Shown piece by piece: positions 63,061 to 64,000 of a DNA stretch of 64,000 bases. A program made the position numbers and the translations under genes. Positions within the stretch are counted from its first letter, which is position 1; each line of letters opens with the position of its first letter. Under the pieces are notes generated by a model, which saw nothing but the letters and a program-made list of their open reading frames with translations, searched no databases and was not told where the DNA came from. The stretch is from Tenebrio molitor (lineage: Eukaryota > Arthropoda > Insecta > Coleoptera > Tenebrionidae): assembly GCF_963966145.1 (NCBI RefSeq), contig NC_091047.1, forward strand, positions 27,280,001-27,344,000. The letters are read 5' to 3'.

Positions 63061-63124
63061 GCGTATAATGGCTATTATTCATTCGGATTTTCATCCTCTT
63101 GCATTAATAGCCACCATTATACGC
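63061..63124. repeat. 64-bp hairpin (GCGTATAATGG)
   Basis: GCGTATAATGGCTATTA pairs with TAATAGCCACCATTATACGC across a 27-nt loop with a 3-nt bulge. It lies in the region upstream of follistatin with no known gene. Confidence 0.5.
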
Positions 63125-63653
63125 TCATTGAGGAATGTACTATTTTCTTAAATGACAATATTATGTAAGTGTATATCAGATCAAAACCAGAAAAAACTTT
63201 TTTTTTATGCCGCATTTTAACATTTATTAGAATTTATGTATGTATTTATGTATTTTGTTTGTGCATTAAAAAAATTCTTACAATTATTATTGTGGTGTTG
63301 TATAAATAAATAAATAAAAATATGTTTACATCACTCCAGCTGTTACTTACTTTTTAAGCATAACTTGTTCCAATAGGAAAATTTCTCATTTAATGATAAA
63401 AATAGGTAGCCTTGTAACAATTTGATCTGTCAATTGTCAACAGACATTTTTTTAACTTCAGTCATTATTGCTAATCGTTTAAAAAGTGAAAAAAGGCTTA
63501 AGTCAGGTTAAGTCAAGCCACGACAGTCGCAAGCCTGCTTAAAAGTTAAAAAAGAGCATATTTATAGGTTGCTCAGATAACAGCCGAAATGACAGAAAGT
63601 GTAATCTGGGCTGCCTTTTAAGAACTCCAGATTCCAGAAACTCGACAGACCAC

Positions 63654-63744
63654 CAGTTTTAACGCTGGACCTGCAGCTGTTCTCGATGTTGCAAAAAAAA
63701 ATTATCAGAAATACTGCAGACGAAACAAGGGCCACAATAACCAT
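63654..63744 (-). CDS. Weak candidate signal-peptide exon of follistatin
   Basis: A minus-strand ATG opens MVIVALVSSAVFLIIFFCN, a strongly hydrophobic start resembling a signal peptide. After 30 codons plus one base a GT follows, which is the phase needed to join the CA-GGA-ACT-TGC start of the exon at 58035. The donor context (G|GTGGTC) is poor, the intron would be 5.6 kb, and such a frame match arises by chance one time in three. The real exon may be outside the window. Confidence 0.25.
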
Positions 63745-63825
63745 AAAAGAAACTTAAAAATAGTATAAAAATGCACAAAAAGGTTATTTTATCAAGATTG
63801 TAGATGTAAAAATAATACATTTATA

Positions 63826-64000
63826 CAGGGTGTATCTGAAATACGTGTGTTAATTTTAACCAGTGCAAGAAATCACCGATTTATGAAACTTTTCTCCATA
63901 ACATTTTGTCAAATTCGCAAAAGTTTTCCAAGATTTTTTGCCCCCCAATTTTTACCACAAACGAGTTGTTTAGTGTGATTAACTAGTCTCTATTTTTTTG
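63826..64000 (+). mobile_element. Possible transposon terminus cut by window end
   Basis: TATACAGGGTGTATCTGAAA begins at about 63823. CAGGGTGT-type starts after TA are common at insect MITE ends. The opposite end would be outside the window, so this is suggestive only. Confidence 0.35.

Larger units (their letters stand above)
58036..63653. other. Probable first intron or 5' flank of follistatin
   Basis: Contains two palindromes (58077-58191, 58873-58985). 59.0-59.4 kb is purine-rich (many AAGAAAA stretches). A signal-peptide exon must lie here or beyond, but none is convincing. Confidence 0.4.

Noticed and set aside
1..64000. CRISPR arrays, rRNA, operons
   Set aside because: Nothing of the kind was seen; the sequence is an animal genome with spliced genes.

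Overview
The window looks like insect nuclear DNA, most likely from a beetle. That inference rests on AT-rich introns, 45-60 nt introns alongside introns of tens of kb, many short palindromic DNA-transposon derivatives, and three recognisable animal genes. No genome search was possible. No bacterial genes, CRISPR array, rRNA or convincing tRNA was seen.

Layout. (1) About 7.0-48.6 kb, + strand: the 3' part of a scribbler/brakeless (ZNF608/ZNF609 family) gene. Six coding exons were assembled with matching phases (6964-7005, 40931-41054, 42591-42678, 43098-43960, 44505-46355, 47627-47691), giving 1010 codons plus stop. Any earlier coding exons lie upstream of the window. (2) Inside its 34-kb intron, on the opposite strand, are three tandem paralogous MADF-domain genes (12700-13516, 17760-18547, 19925-20695). 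Each has three exons with identical splice phases and intact reading frames, and the upstream flank is duplicated with them. (3) 50.2-54.5 kb, - strand: a complete eight-exon gene for a divergent nicotinic acetylcholine receptor-like subunit of 415 aa. (4) 56.5-58.0 kb, - strand: four exons of follistatin (N-terminal domain plus three follistatin/Kazal domains). The signal-peptide exon is not certain; a weak candidate lies at 63.65-63.74 kb.

The remaining sequence is intronic or intergenic and rich in mobile-element remnants. These include a 761-bp hAT-like element with a perfect 8-bp target duplication in the last scribbler intron, a two-copy MITE family with perfect 8-bp duplications, several TA-flanked Tc1/mariner-type MITEs, a relic mariner-type element with transposase fragments, nested insertions whose empty sites can be inferred, and a dispersed repeat carrying an FTZ-F1/ERR-like half site. 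Several GC/CpG-rich islands in the big intron are candidate regulatory DNA but have no supported genes.

The genes do not form a pathway. Scribbler is a nuclear transcriptional co-regulator, the MADF proteins are probable DNA-binding regulators nested in its intron, the receptor subunit is neuronal or membrane-bound, and follistatin is a secreted TGF-beta/activin antagonist.
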